From NCBI GenBank assembly GCA_020536535.1, contig JAHLWZ010000496.1:86966-150965 (forward strand): DNA of 64,000 nucleotides. Reading direction: 5' to 3'. The notes under the pieces were generated by a model, which was given only the letters and a program-made list of their open reading frames with translations, was not told the origin of the DNA and did not search any database. Positions 24,001 to 36,700 of this stretch are shown here, in pieces (the first letter of the stretch is position 1; each line of letters begins with the position of its first letter). Position numbers and translations under genes: made by a program. This DNA comes from Pelomyxa schiedti (Eukaryota; Evosea; Pelobiontida; Pelomyxidae).

Positions 24001-24320
24001 GTGTAAGCGAAGTCGAAAACCCCAGTGGTGTAGTCTACAACCTTGTGTTGGATTCTGCACATGTACTTGTAGTCAACGGCATCGCATGTGTCACCTGGGG
24101 TCACAATCTCAAAGGGAACTCTGAAGAGGAATCCCGCGTTCTGTATCACAGCTTCTACGGAACAGAAAAAGTTGTGGAGGCACTCAAAATATTGTCTAGC
24201 TGGGAGAGTGGTTTCCTACAAGTAGAACCTATACGGCACAATTCCAGTGGTCACACCATTGGTTTTTCTATGGTAAAACTTTCTTGTCCACCATCACCTA
24301 TATCTCACCTTCGAATTTAA
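21003..24320 (+). CDS. Adenylate kinase-RING-VWA-Hint fusion protein
   Basis: Three exons (21003-21118, 21191-21995, 22047-24320) join in frame into about 1064 residues. Residues about 15-230 are an adenylate/nucleoside monophosphate kinase: GPPGSGKGTQ P-loop, VSTGDIFRDAV, VTRGVLLDGFPRTLHQTQ, and DIDEESARLRLR. Residues 248-290 are a C-terminal-type RING finger with CAVC, VPCGHQCGCKGC and CPICR. From about residue 390 comes a VWA domain with MIDAS DVSGSM (Asp 404), VLTDGQPN and FGVGYE. It is followed by a Vwaint-like segment, a Lys/Pro-rich linker and a Hint domain beginning CFAGDCTVHV near residue 879, with ITPHHPALL and HVLVVNGIACVTWGHN. If the intron at 21996-22046 is not used, there would be two genes (AK-RING, stop at 22028, and VWA-Hint, start at 22056). 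Hint domains can self-cleave, so processing is possible. The RING suggests E3 ubiquitin-ligase activity. Confidence 0.8.
21996..22046 (+). other. Predicted 51-nt intron joining AK-RING to VWA-Hint
   Basis: The exon ends at CCC GAG, then GTATTCTTTC... runs to CCTCTTACAG, and the next exon starts GGT CTC AAC ATG in phase 0. The flanking exon lengths (921 nt upstream and 2274 nt downstream) are both multiples of three. The intron carries the only stop separating the two frames. Confidence 0.65.
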
Positions 24321-24708
24321 GGTAACCTCCTGGCTCTCCGGTTGAACGAACAATGGGTTGAACAATGTGGTACCTATGGCAACCTGTTTACTGTGAGTGT
24401 TTAAAAGAAAGAAAAAAAAAGCCGAAAATTTACAAGCATTAAACCCTTAGAACGATCAGATCTAAAGATCCAAAAAACACTTTAAAAGATAGCAATTAAT
24501 TCGGCGATCACAACAAGGTTGGTGGTGCTCATTATTACACGTGAACCACGACGGCAAACACGGCAAACAACACAAACAAATCGTACACAACCACTCTTCG
24601 GGAGATCTTTTTTGTGTTGTGCTGTTTGATTTCCGTGTTGGCATGAAGCAAACAACAAAAAACAAACAAACAGGAACTGCCAGTTAGGCAGTAGACTGGA
24701 GACGCAAA
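24321..24708. other. Intergenic region between the VWA-Hint gene and TRRAP
   Basis: A-rich sequence follows the upstream stop. Short minus-strand frames are low complexity and unsupported. I see no RNA gene or other element. Confidence 0.4.
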
Positions 24709-27700
24709 ATGGCCAGTACTGCAGAAGAAATGTTTGTGAGGCAGTACATGGATGCAACAGGAGGTAATTTTTCAAATGCTGCTATAGAATTGCTACTACT
24801 TTTTTTTGATACTTGACAACTGCGTGCCTTTGACACCTTTCTCTTGCAGACATTTCGAAAAAATTGAAGCTTGTTGTTGAATTGAGAGAAAACCTGGACA
24901 TAATGCACACACTGGAATACACCAATTTTCTTGTGTATGTGTTCCCAGTGCTGTACAATGAGCTGCGAGGCATTGAACCACAGAAAGCTGATGGACCTGA
25001 ACACAAGCTCAGAAACACAATTTTGGAAATTATCAAGCGGCTCCCTTGCACTGACCAGCTGAAAACAAATGTTCCTCATTTAATGAAGCTGGCGATGTAC
25101 CTACTTGAGGTTTAAGACACTTTCAAGAGATCTGCTCGAAGTGTTCCACTAAACAACCACACCTCTCAGGTTGAGAGTGAGGACAATGTTATCATTTGTT
25201 TACACATCATCATTGAATTGCATAAGAATTTCAAAATGTCAATGGAAAATGAGGTTGGTGCAATGTGATTGCATGTCTCTGACTGCAGAACTTATCATGC
25301 AATAGCTTGCAGAGCAAGTACAAGCTTTTCTCAATTTTGTGCACAGACTCCTTGGTGAACTGCCAAAGACCATGGAAAGAACTTTCCAAGAGCCTCCTCC
25401 CCCTGCAGGGACCCTTATTTCCGCTCTTCAATCCTTCAAAGTTTCTTCCATTGTGAATTGAATCTGAACTGAAGGAAGATAGGTCCTCACAGAAGTGCCA
25501 ATAATGGTTGTGCTGCTGTTTCAACTGTATCCACGCTTTGTTTCCACAAACATAAATGCTTTCATACCACATATTGTGAATACTCTGGCTCTCAAAGTAC
25601 CTAATTTGTATAAGGAAAGCAAAGTGCTAACTAAATCACTGACAGCCCCCTCCTAATTCTGAAGTCACTCACCACCAAGCATACACAGACTTCATTTCTG
25701 CCCAAGTGAAGGTCAGTCGATGATACCACAAAAATGGCTAACTTATTAAGACTTTATCATTTCTTGCATTTTTAACACGAGGCTATATTGATCAAATGAG
25801 AAGCTACGTTGACAGCATTACAAGTTCTGTCATATATTTGTTTAGGTGCTGCCCACATGAACTCACAGCAACAAGAAAGGTTAGTTAAATATACTCTCCT
25901 CTTATGTCAATTCACTGTAACACTAGGAATTGTTGATAGCCACGCGCCATATTCTAGCCACAGAATTCAGGCAAAACTTTTTACCACACATAGATGATCT
26001 CTTTGATGAAAAAATACTCATTGGTACCGGGCGTACTTGTTTTGAACTTCTGAGGTCATTGGCTTATGGTTGCACCACCAGTTGATAATAAGTCTCATTG
26101 ATGTAGGTATGCTGGCTGACATGGTGCATAATATGCGTGGCGAGCTTGGCTTCCAGCAACTGTCAACTGTATACTATCATTTATATTTCACCCTTACAGA
26201 TTCTTGTTAGGTAGTTGCTATGTATTCTCGGAACATTCACGATCCCACTTTATCATTCAGTCTACAGTCCATGTCTGCCAAACTCCTCCTTAATCTGGTA
26301 GAGTATATCTCAAAATGTGAAGCAGATGGGAAAGGTTTTTCCCCTCTTACCCTCCCACTCCCTTATTTCTTGTAGCTGGGCCCAGGGCCCTCATAATCCG
26401 AATCTTTGATGTGTTCACCAATAAATTCAGTACTCTTAAAACACAAATCCCAAAACTTCTGAAAGAGCCACCTAGTGATGACCAACAGAACTTAGATGTT
26501 ATCAAAGGTTCAGTGACAGTTTCTCCCTGCACTAACTAAACTATTAGAGTGTCGCATGTTGCTCAAAACACTTGTACTGGGGTTGAAAAATATAATTTGG
26601 GGAATAACCTCCTGCACCCAACCTGCCCCGAATCCAGCAACACCAACATCACCTTTTGCTGCACAGTCATCTTTAGGTGCCTATAGAGTTGCACAAATAG
26701 AAGAAAGTAAGACTTATTCAACAATGCTCAAGAGTGGAATAAGGAGTTTTATCATCTTTTCTCGTGGTCATGGGGCATCACCTGCTGAAGAAAAAGAAGT
26801 ATGAGTTTGTGGCAACTTTTTCTTACATTGGAAAGATTTTAGATCATTTTGCTGTTGTCCTGACAATGGTTGATCCTCGCATTTTCAAGGACGTTTTTGA
26901 AACGCACATGCCTTTTTTATTTGATCAAATTTTGAAGAACCAAGCCATCCTCACCATCCCTCAAACATTTTTATTGCAAGGTGGCTTCCAAAAAATATCT
27001 CCAATCTTTGCTGATATTTTACTTAACTTCTTGATGAGCAAGCTCAAGTAATTAATTGGCTTAAGTGTTACAATCCTAAAGATTTCACAGGTGCCTTGCT
27101 GAACCGGAAAAGCTTGTATCTAGTGTTATGGTGAGACTGTTTAAATTGGTTTTTGGCTCCCTAGCTCAGTATCCTGAAAATGACAGTGTTCTGCAGCCAC
27201 ATCTCCAAAATCTTATACAGTCATGCCTCAAATATTCCTCTGAAGTAAATACCTCCCCTCTTTTTCATTTAACACCTTTCTAGGAATCTCTAAACTACTT
27301 TGCACTTCTGAGAGCTCTCTTTCGGGTAATTGGCACAAAAAGTGATGTATTTATCAAAGACATTTTCCCTCTTCTTCCAGGTGCTACTTAAAACGAAACT
27401 TTTTTTTTCCCCTCACTTTCTAAAGGAATATTGGAATCCCTCAATCACCTTCACCAGTGCTGCCACAATCCAACTATGCGAGATTTGTTTGTGGAGTTGT
27501 CACTCACAATTCCTGTGAAGCCAAGTGCTCTAGCACCTTTTATTAATCAGCTTATTCCCCCAATTCTCAGTGCTCTTAATTCAAACAACGATTTGGTGTC
27601 TCAGGTATACATCAAGAATAAATGTAGGCTCTTAACCTAATAAGGGTTTGAGCACCCTGGATACTCTTGTTGATAATTTGTGTGGCGTCCTTGACAATGA

Positions 27701-30700
27701 ACTTGGGTCTTACAAAGAAGAGTTACTTCGGGCAGTAAAGCGACACTTAAGGCCTACACCATATTTGCATGGTCAAGCTGCTCTAAAAATTCTGGGGAAA
27801 ATGGGGGGAAGATCCCGTAAAATTCGACGAGGAAACACTTTCAATATCATTCCCCATGTAAGAGCTCCACTCCCCACAATCAAGCCCAGCATCATATAGG
27901 AAAACAGTGAAGATTGCTTTTATGAGGAATGTTTATCAGTAATGTGCACTTTTGAGGGTTACGAACAGAGACTTCCTCTTAATCTTGGAAGATGTATTCC
28001 CTTCGTCAAAAAGTTTACCTTAACATCTTCTTATGCTAGTGACAAACATCTCCTAGTAACATCTTTGTGCAATAATTTTTGGTTCTAATGTATCCAGAAA
28101 AACACCTTCTTATTTGTCCGGGCGAGTATACTCTCCTTGGTGTCATTCAAACGAGATCCATCCCATTTCCTGTATGCATAACTCTCTGTCTCACAAATTA
28201 ACGTTTTTAAGGTCTGCCTGTAGTACAACTGTAAAAGAAAGAGTACCTCCAATTGCCCCTACACAAGTGGTAATTGGTGGGAATGTGAAAACACGGCAGA
28301 TACTGGAGAACCAAGAATCTGCATTCACAACCTTACTCACCTGTGCATTTGCACTTTCATCCTTTGATTGGCTCAAAGTAGATTGCTTAGAAATCAGTGA
28401 TTAGCTAAAACAATCTGTAGGAGGAGGCGAATACATTTATCAAGGGACTGTGTACGCACTTTGCTTTCTTACTATGTGCAAATTGTACTCACGACCGCTC
28501 TTCTCTGACGGTTTAACACTGCTCCAATATAAATACGCACTGAGATACTTGAGGAATTGGATCCACTTTGTTTCGCTCGGGCAGTTGTTAATACACTGGC
28601 ACTTGACAATCGCTCCCAAGCAATTTCAGGTCTCTCTGCTCTGTCAATGCTGATGGATTGTTTAAGCCTACTCTGTGAGACAAAGGAAAGTGTCTTCCAT
28701 GATTTATTTTTCCCTAATTTTCCTAGGAAGCTGCATCCCAATTACCTCTATTTGAATTTTTAGTACAACAGTTGTGTAGTAACTGCTATCACCGTGACTG
28801 GAGTGCCAAAGCTGGTGGTTGTCTTGGGTTATCGCTCTTAGTAAGCCGACTAACTCCCACATGGTGCCATAGGCATCAAATTGAAGTCACACAAGCACTG
28901 TTGTCTGTGTTTCAGGTAAACACATCTAAATGAGACTTTTTTTTTACAATCAACAAGGACTTGCCTGTTGAAGTTACTCCAGGCACAGTGGAAGACGCAA
29001 AAAAAACTTTATCTGATATTTTAAAAAATATTCTAGCCGATCCCGAGTCCGCCATTAAGGTTGTTCCTTCCGTCGTTATTAAGTGCTTAATTCCTAAAAC
29101 AGTGTGACTTGGGCACTCTTCTGAAGTTGCTAATTTCTAGTCTGGCCAACCAATGCCCCACTTTACGCAGTATAGTACAAGAATCTCTTATTTCTATCAG
29201 TGCATCACCTATGCTTGTATGCACCCTTTCTAAATTTTCAAATCAAAGCATAAGAGACTTACGACTTCTCAGAGTGCTATGGTAATAGAAGAGTACCTCA
29301 AGTATGTTTGTGATCAGCCACATCCTTCTCAGCCTTATGTACACACTGCAATCCTATCGTTTTTCCTTTTTTTTATTTCCATTCAGACTCTAGAGGCTCA
29401 AACAGCTTTTTTCTCTTCAATGTCTTTTGTCTTGTCTCAGTTGCCTCCACCTCTTGTGGACACTCCTACCCTGCGCAGTAATATACAAGTGGCTATGAGT
29501 ACCCTGGAGGACAGCGTTTTCCTACCATCTCTTACAACCTCCCATACGTCTTTAGTAAAAGTTTGTACTCCATTGACTTCAATCCACCTCTGATTAATTC
29601 CTTTTTTCAGAATCTTCTGGAATTTTCTTGTGCTATTTGCATCAAAATGGACACTTCAAATGACATGAAACAGCACTTGTTTAGTTTATTGGTGAAATTT
29701 TTGATTTCAGCCAATAACACTGTAGCGAGTTCTGTGAAGGAGTTGTTGTCCCCTCTATTATCTTCAAAAAAACTACCATGGGTAAGTACTCCTTGTAACT
29801 TCTTTGCATTTTACTTCTATAGGATCTTGTGCAAAACTGCTTGCGTCCTGTTCTCTCTCAAGCTCGTGATATCAAACTCTTAACACCTCACCTGTTGCAA
29901 GGTCTTCTTTATTTGTTTGAACAGACAAATGCCTTCACATTTGCTGTTGGAGGTTTGCCCCCGATGCAATTACTTGCCTTTCAACATATTTAGAACGGTT
30001 CTTTGAACACCTGAAGCAAGTTACTGAAGTATTGTGTAAAACTTCTGCCACTACCGCCACTGCTGCAAATACTCCAAGCCTCACTTGCAAAGATCCTGAT
30101 GTGAAAGTATCTTCGTTACTTCTATGGTTCTTTCCATTACTCCACTCTCCGTCAACTTCAAAATTACTGGGTGAGCTATTCCCTATTCACCATCACTAAA
30201 CTTAATATAATCAATGAAGAACCCCTCGTTTTACTTGTGATGCAATTGGAACTCCTTTTCACACCAAGAGAAGCTTCTTGCTTGTACTTCCATTTCATCT
30301 CCTCCACTTTTGTTAAAAGATTAAACAAACAGATATTATGACCCTCTTACAAAATTCTTGAGTAAACATGCTACCCTGACCATCGAATTCTTTTTGTCAC
30401 ACCTCTCTCTGGTTGGTTTTGGTCTTGGAAATTACCAGACTAAGCACTGTAAAGGTGCACTTCGCTAAGTTTTTTTGGATCATTCTGTCAAATTCCAATT
30501 CTGGACCATTACGTGATGAGCTTACAAAGACACCCACAAAATTACTTGCAGTATTTGCTGGCAAGGTATCCACACTTCCTAACTCTCTGTTACTCATTCT
30601 TTCAGTATTCAACACAAGGGAATTTTGTGGATGTTCAATTGCAGGCAGTGGAATTGGTCCGTCTACTTGTAAAGCTGCTTCCTGACTGGCTACCAAAGAA

Positions 30701-33700
30701 TCGAGCTGTGCTAGATTGCTTGATTGAGCTGTGGAAATCACCTCTTGTACATTTACACCTATATTGTTGTACGGAGAACTTACCTTTTTCTTCTTTCCTT
30801 AAAGCACACTGCAAGATTAGCAAATGCACACACACTGCCTTTGCATCAATTACGTGAATCCAAGGTTTAAGAAATGGAAAAAGATTGGTCTATGTAATCC
30901 AAAAATTCCACAGAACCTCATAAAATGCTTTTTGAATTATTGCCGAGCTCACAACGAGGAACAAGATCTTCTTTTTCACATGGTTTCAGTGTTTCAAGTT
31001 AGAACAACTACCGATTTCACTTTCTTAAAAGATTTCTATGTTGAAGAAGTCGGAAAAGTATGGCAACCATGACAATTTCCTAGTAACAAATATATTTCGT
31101 ACAGACTTACCCTATTGAGCTCAAGCTGGCACTATTGCAGAGATTTCTCCAGTTTTATCAGGATCCTAGTGTTACTATTGAACACAAGATACAAGCAATA
31201 CAAATGTTTATCTCTCCTTTGTTGAGTGTGACTTTCTCTTTAAATCAGCCAATAGACAAGCAGGTACTGTGTGAAAATAGCAATACCGCAACTAAAAAAA
31301 TAGCAGATCATTTTTTCAATTATTATCGAAATCTTGCACTGTGACACAACCGAGGTTCCACACTTTTTTGTGACCATCATCATGTAATGTGATACACAGA
31401 TGCAAGGAGCAGGACCTGGGTTTTTCCCCCCACCACCAACTCAGTCACAGCAGCAAGCAGTATTCAATCCAGTAGAAGAGTCATTAAGCAGGGAATTGCT
31501 GCAGCTTGCTACACTTCTTGTAAAAAATATGAAGACAGAACTTCAAGAAAACCGCAAGGTTTATCTACAGAATGTCTTCCTTTTCTCTCTGATTTCTCAT
31601 AGGAACTCATTAAATTTGCCTGGTATTACCTTAAAAGTGAAGACATCACAACTCGACAGTGTGCCTACATTCTTGTTTGTCGATTTATAGAAGCCTTTGA
31701 AACTCCCCCAAAAATCATTTTGCAAGTAAAGCCTACATTCTTAATTAAAAATCTCACTGCACCAGGTATATGTTGCCTTATTACGGTGTTACCAAGCAGA
31801 GGCAAAACATCTTGTAAGAGAGGCACTGGACATATTGACACCAACCCTACCCAAGAGGGTAAGCTATGACGAGCTGAATCCTCTCGTTTAAACGATACCA
31901 CAGTTGCAGCCTGACCAGTATGCAACATCTTGGATTAAGTGGACGAAAAAGATAGCTGTTGAGGAAACTAATGCCCTACTTCAGTTGACACATATTCTCC
32001 ACCTCATTCTAAGACATCCCAACATATTTTACATGGCAAAAAGTCAATTTACACCGCATTTTGTGAACTGTTTGGTAAGGTCGTCACATTACACATCTTC
32101 TGACTTTACCAGGTTCGAGTGGGCCTACTTCCCCAGTCCCCACCAGAAAATAGAAAACTTGCAGTTGATGTTGTCGAACTAACAATACTTTGGGAAAAAG
32201 CTAAACTTGGAATTATTCCTTCAAGTTCTCATATTAGAGAACTACTTCCGTCTAACTTCTTTTTAGATGCACCTATCCAAGTCCCTGGAATAACAGCACA
32301 AGATACTAACTCTATTCGTGATACTTCCCAGTATTTTCTTCTGCCTTCCTCACACTTTATTTACCTCATCACAGTGATGATGGATATCCAACAAGCCAAC
32401 CTGTCATTGACATGATTGTGTATTTCCTCGTTAGGATGCTTCTCATCTGCAATGATAGCTCTGGTCAACCACCAATGCCTGGTGCACAACCACAGCAAAC
32501 CAATTCCGCCCCTTCACAACTTCCTGAGAGAATACTTGGCTTACTCAAGGAAGCCACTACACTCTGGCCATCAGCAGAAGTTAAACCCCCAATTTTTGAA
32601 GTATGTGGACCGCTGTTTAAATTGAAACTCAGTAACGGAAACATGAAACAAAATCCAGAAATTATTCAGTGCCATTCAACCATCAGAGCAACCAGGCCAG
32701 TCCCAGACAGTACCCCAGGCGCTTCTCTCTGTCTTGGGTGTTATAAATGCTGTGACAGAAACTTCACAACAAATAACTCTCTTCATTACAACAAATCTGG
32801 TAGGCTTTTCAGCCACATTGGCTCCCTCATTCGCCTCAGAAAACACAAAGGTTTGATGTTACTTTACATGCCTTGAAAAAACCACACCCAGCAAGTGCAA
32901 TTGCTTGCCATGATATTCAAAAAAATCATCAAGGAGTATCCTCCTGCTGTTGTACAGATGCAACTACCTGAGATGGGGCTATACAAAAAATTACAAGAAG
33001 TGATAGGCAGGCACCACCCTCTTTTCCCCTTTCGTTGTAGTAACCCTTGAATTACTAGAGTCCTCCTTAGGCACACACATTCTGAATGTCCTGTGTTTCC
33101 TTAAGTAAAGCTGTTTCTTTTCCAAAATATTCTCTAAATGGCCCTACAAGGAATATATCGGAAGAACATGAACTTTTTATTGATAACTACATACCATCTC
33201 TAGTGAAATACTTCACGGTATCAAGTCAGTTATTTTTTTGTATAACTAAAAAAAAAAAAACAGAAAGCAATCAAAGATTTCGTCAGTCCGTCCAAAGAAG
33301 AGGTGCCCCCAGCAACTGAGTTCCTGTCCACCCGCCCCCATGTAAAAAAGGTTATCTGAACCATGTCACATCTAGGATGTTAAAGATAATCATAGGAATC
33401 AACTTCAATTCTTATTGACACATTCCACTTGATAAGTTTAAGAATATCACAGTTTTCTGAACAGAGAAAAGTGTTCTACACAGTAAGCCACTTAACCTCA
33501 TCCAAAGTTCTAATATCAACCCAAGGCACTGATACAACTGATAGAAAAATCTACAGAGCCAGAGCTCCTTCTAGAGATTACCAAAGTCATTAGCAGATGG
33601 ATAATGCAAACACCTGATTCACGATACCCCACCCAACCACCCGTTGTATTAACTCCGAAAGACAAGCTTTCCTTTGTCACTAAAATGGCCCGTTTCGATC

Positions 33701-36700
33701 AGGTTTGTTGTCACTGTATCCTCTCAGGATGTTACCCTGGTTTTAGGTGTCTTGCCCTGAGTTATTCAGTCTGTATTTGGATCTTGTGTATCATATGCAT
33801 GTGGATCACGCCCAACTAGAAAACAATGGGTTTATGATGGGCCTGCATTCTAGGGAACCTGCAACACGAAGCAAATTCTTTGAATTGCACCATCAAAAAC
33901 TACCAACTGTTGTGAGATTCAAACTTTCTTGCACTAATGCCCACTAGAATGTTCATCAGAGACTTTTGTATATTGTTTCCTCTAAGGACTGGGAAGGTGT
34001 GGCACACACATACTGGATCAAGCAGGTCTAACTTATCTGTATATTGCCTTTTCTCAACTTTTGTTAAGGCTCTTGATTTGATTCTCGCAGTTCTTCATAT
34101 TGAATCTATTCAACTGGATCCTCTTTGTGCACACTTACCAGTCATCACCAAAAATCGTCAGTCTCCTGCTATCGGTGCGACCATAACTAAGGAGGTATTA
34201 CTCCATAAATTTTCTTCTTTTATGTAACAGTTCAAGGTAACAAATTTGGTCACGATGGAATGTGAGTTTACAAACAAAATGAAGAATCTACTTCTCAGTG
34301 ATTTACTAACTCCCCTGCGGTATATACGTTCGTTTGCCCTTAAATTCGCTCAATACTTGGGAAGGGAAATGATCCATTACGACCCTGATCTCTCGCATCA
34401 TCTATGGGTTATACTTTTCCCTTTTGCCTGGTCCTCTTCCTCTCTCTTTTCGTCTTTAATTCATTGTAGGCGTCACTTCTCTCCCGAACAACAATGTGAA
34501 TTTCATGCACCACTCATTAAGTTATTGAATCAACCATACCATCAAAAACAGCAACAAAACAGACCCAATACTATCCAAGTAACTTCTTTTGTTATCACTT
34601 CACCTTTTTTTTCCTCACTATTCTAGACATTACTTTCTGGAATCTATGCCTCTCCTCAGCCACCACCAATCCCACATCCACATCTGAAATATTTGTCACG
34701 CACATTCAATCTGTGGCAAGTTGGTATTGGCTATCTTGAGGAATACCTTCAAGGGAACGATAAGAGATTTCCCTCTGAAGAAACAGCGGAAAGGCGCGCT
34801 GAATTTGTTGGTACATTGGATGTGTTGCTATGACCAAAATAACTCTAGTCAGCTAGTGCACTGGTTGAATTGGCTGACTTATATACATCTCTGGGAGAAA
34901 TGGACTACAGATACGGCTTACAAATGTCTTCCAGCAACTCTGAACATGCAAGGGTATGTTCTCTGAATTACTGTACAATGGCTCACCCTTGATGTTAGGC
35001 AGCCTTCCTATATGAGCAATTTGAACAGTGGTCGTCAGCAGCTGATGCTTATTTTGAAGCTATGAAACAGTTGGCAACAGGTCCAGTCAAACTTCCCACT
35101 TCACCAGTGTGTTTTTCCCCCTCCTCTTCCCCTAGTCAATCCTTGAAGCTTGATGCCATATATGAGGCCGGGTTTGTGGAGTGCACCAAACGGTTAAACA
35201 ACTGGGATTTAGTAGCAAGCATAGCAAAAGAATACTTACACCAAGGTATTCTTCCCTCTTTAACTTCGATTGATAATTTCTTCTCGACAGAGTTGTTGTT
35301 TGATAGTCTGTGGAGACTTGGTGACTGGAGTACAGCTCGCGACACTATCACACACATTCCTGATGATGATTCTAGCGTTACAAAGCGTCTTTTCCATTGC
35401 ATGGATGCCGTGGCAAATTCGAAGTTTAATGACCTATCCAATTTACTACTTCAATCAGTCTCCTTGATCCTCAAAGTACCATACAACACAAAACTACAAG
35501 ACCTAACAAAAACAAAAAAGAAGTGGCAGCAATACCCAGCAGATTGCCTTTCAGCCCAGTTGAATCTGTTGCATTCCATGCATCAGGTAATTCTCATTGT
35601 TCATCATTTCCACTGAAGAGTTTTAATAGTTGGTGGAAATTGAAGAAGCAAGTAATATTCTCACACAGTTGCTTCCCCAGTCCCGGGCAGTGGAAATGAA
35701 ATCCAAATTCGTGTAGGTTTCCCCTCCACCTTGTTCTGATTGCTTTCCTGATTCATTCTAGGGTGTGGAGAGACCGTCTCCCCAACATTTGGGAAGATGT
35801 ATTACTCTGGGGTGACATTATTTCATGGCACCAATTTATTTTCAGTCAGCTTGCAACTGCATTCCCAGCGCAAGTTCCACAACCATCAGGTTTTTGTTCT
35901 CGCTTTTTCAGAATAGGATAATTACACAACAAGCTTTTTCTTTGATTGCTCCTCAAGAAACTGCCAGAGGACTTATTCAGCTAAGCCATGCATCAAGAAA
36001 ATCCGGACTATTGAATACATGCCGCACAACTCTGTCTAAGCTCTATTCGTTACCAAATATTGATGTATGGATGCTTTCATAAAAAAAATGGATTTAACTA
36101 GAGAAAAGCCATCAGATGCCTATAGAAAACTGCGTGAACAAATTAAGTGTGATATTGCTTCTGGAAATTCAAAACGGGGTACCTTCCTACTCATGTCACT
36201 CTTTCCCTAAGAAAAAAAAAAGGTGTGGAAATTGTAAACCTACTGCCAGATGCTTATCAGGCTTCGCAAAAGGCGGACTTGTGGTGCCTTAAAGCCGAGT
36301 GCCTTTCAAGAATAGGATGTTTGGATGAAGCTTATGAAACATACTCAGTGAGTATGGCATATGACAAGGGTAAATTGCTTGACAAGTTGTTATTCCTCAG
36401 TTCACACAGGATGGTTTCTATGGGGAAAATTCTGCGATAAGAGGTTTTTTGCAGTACGTGATAATCCAGCCTTACCACAACTTGTGGTCTGCCCTGTTGA
36501 GGATCCAATAGAATGGGCTCGGTTCGCAATTTCTTGCTACCTACAGGTAAAGTACTGAAATATATTGCTCTCAACATCGTTACAGGGTATTAAGCAATAT
36601 AATGGCAATGTTCAGCCCTATATTGCACGCTGTTTGGTTCTTCTTGGTTATGATAATCAGTCGCATGTTCTGCTTGAATACTTCGAGTCTTGTACGGTGC

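Noticed and set aside
22056-24320. Treating VWA-Hint as a stand-alone gene starting at 22056
   Set aside because: This is possible, but the preceding 51-nt GT-AG interval restores frame with AK-RING, so I prefer the fusion and kept the alternative in the entry.
24462-24775. Minus-strand frames upstream of TRRAP
   Set aside because: They are Cys/Leu-rich low-complexity readings that overlap the TRRAP start, with no family match.
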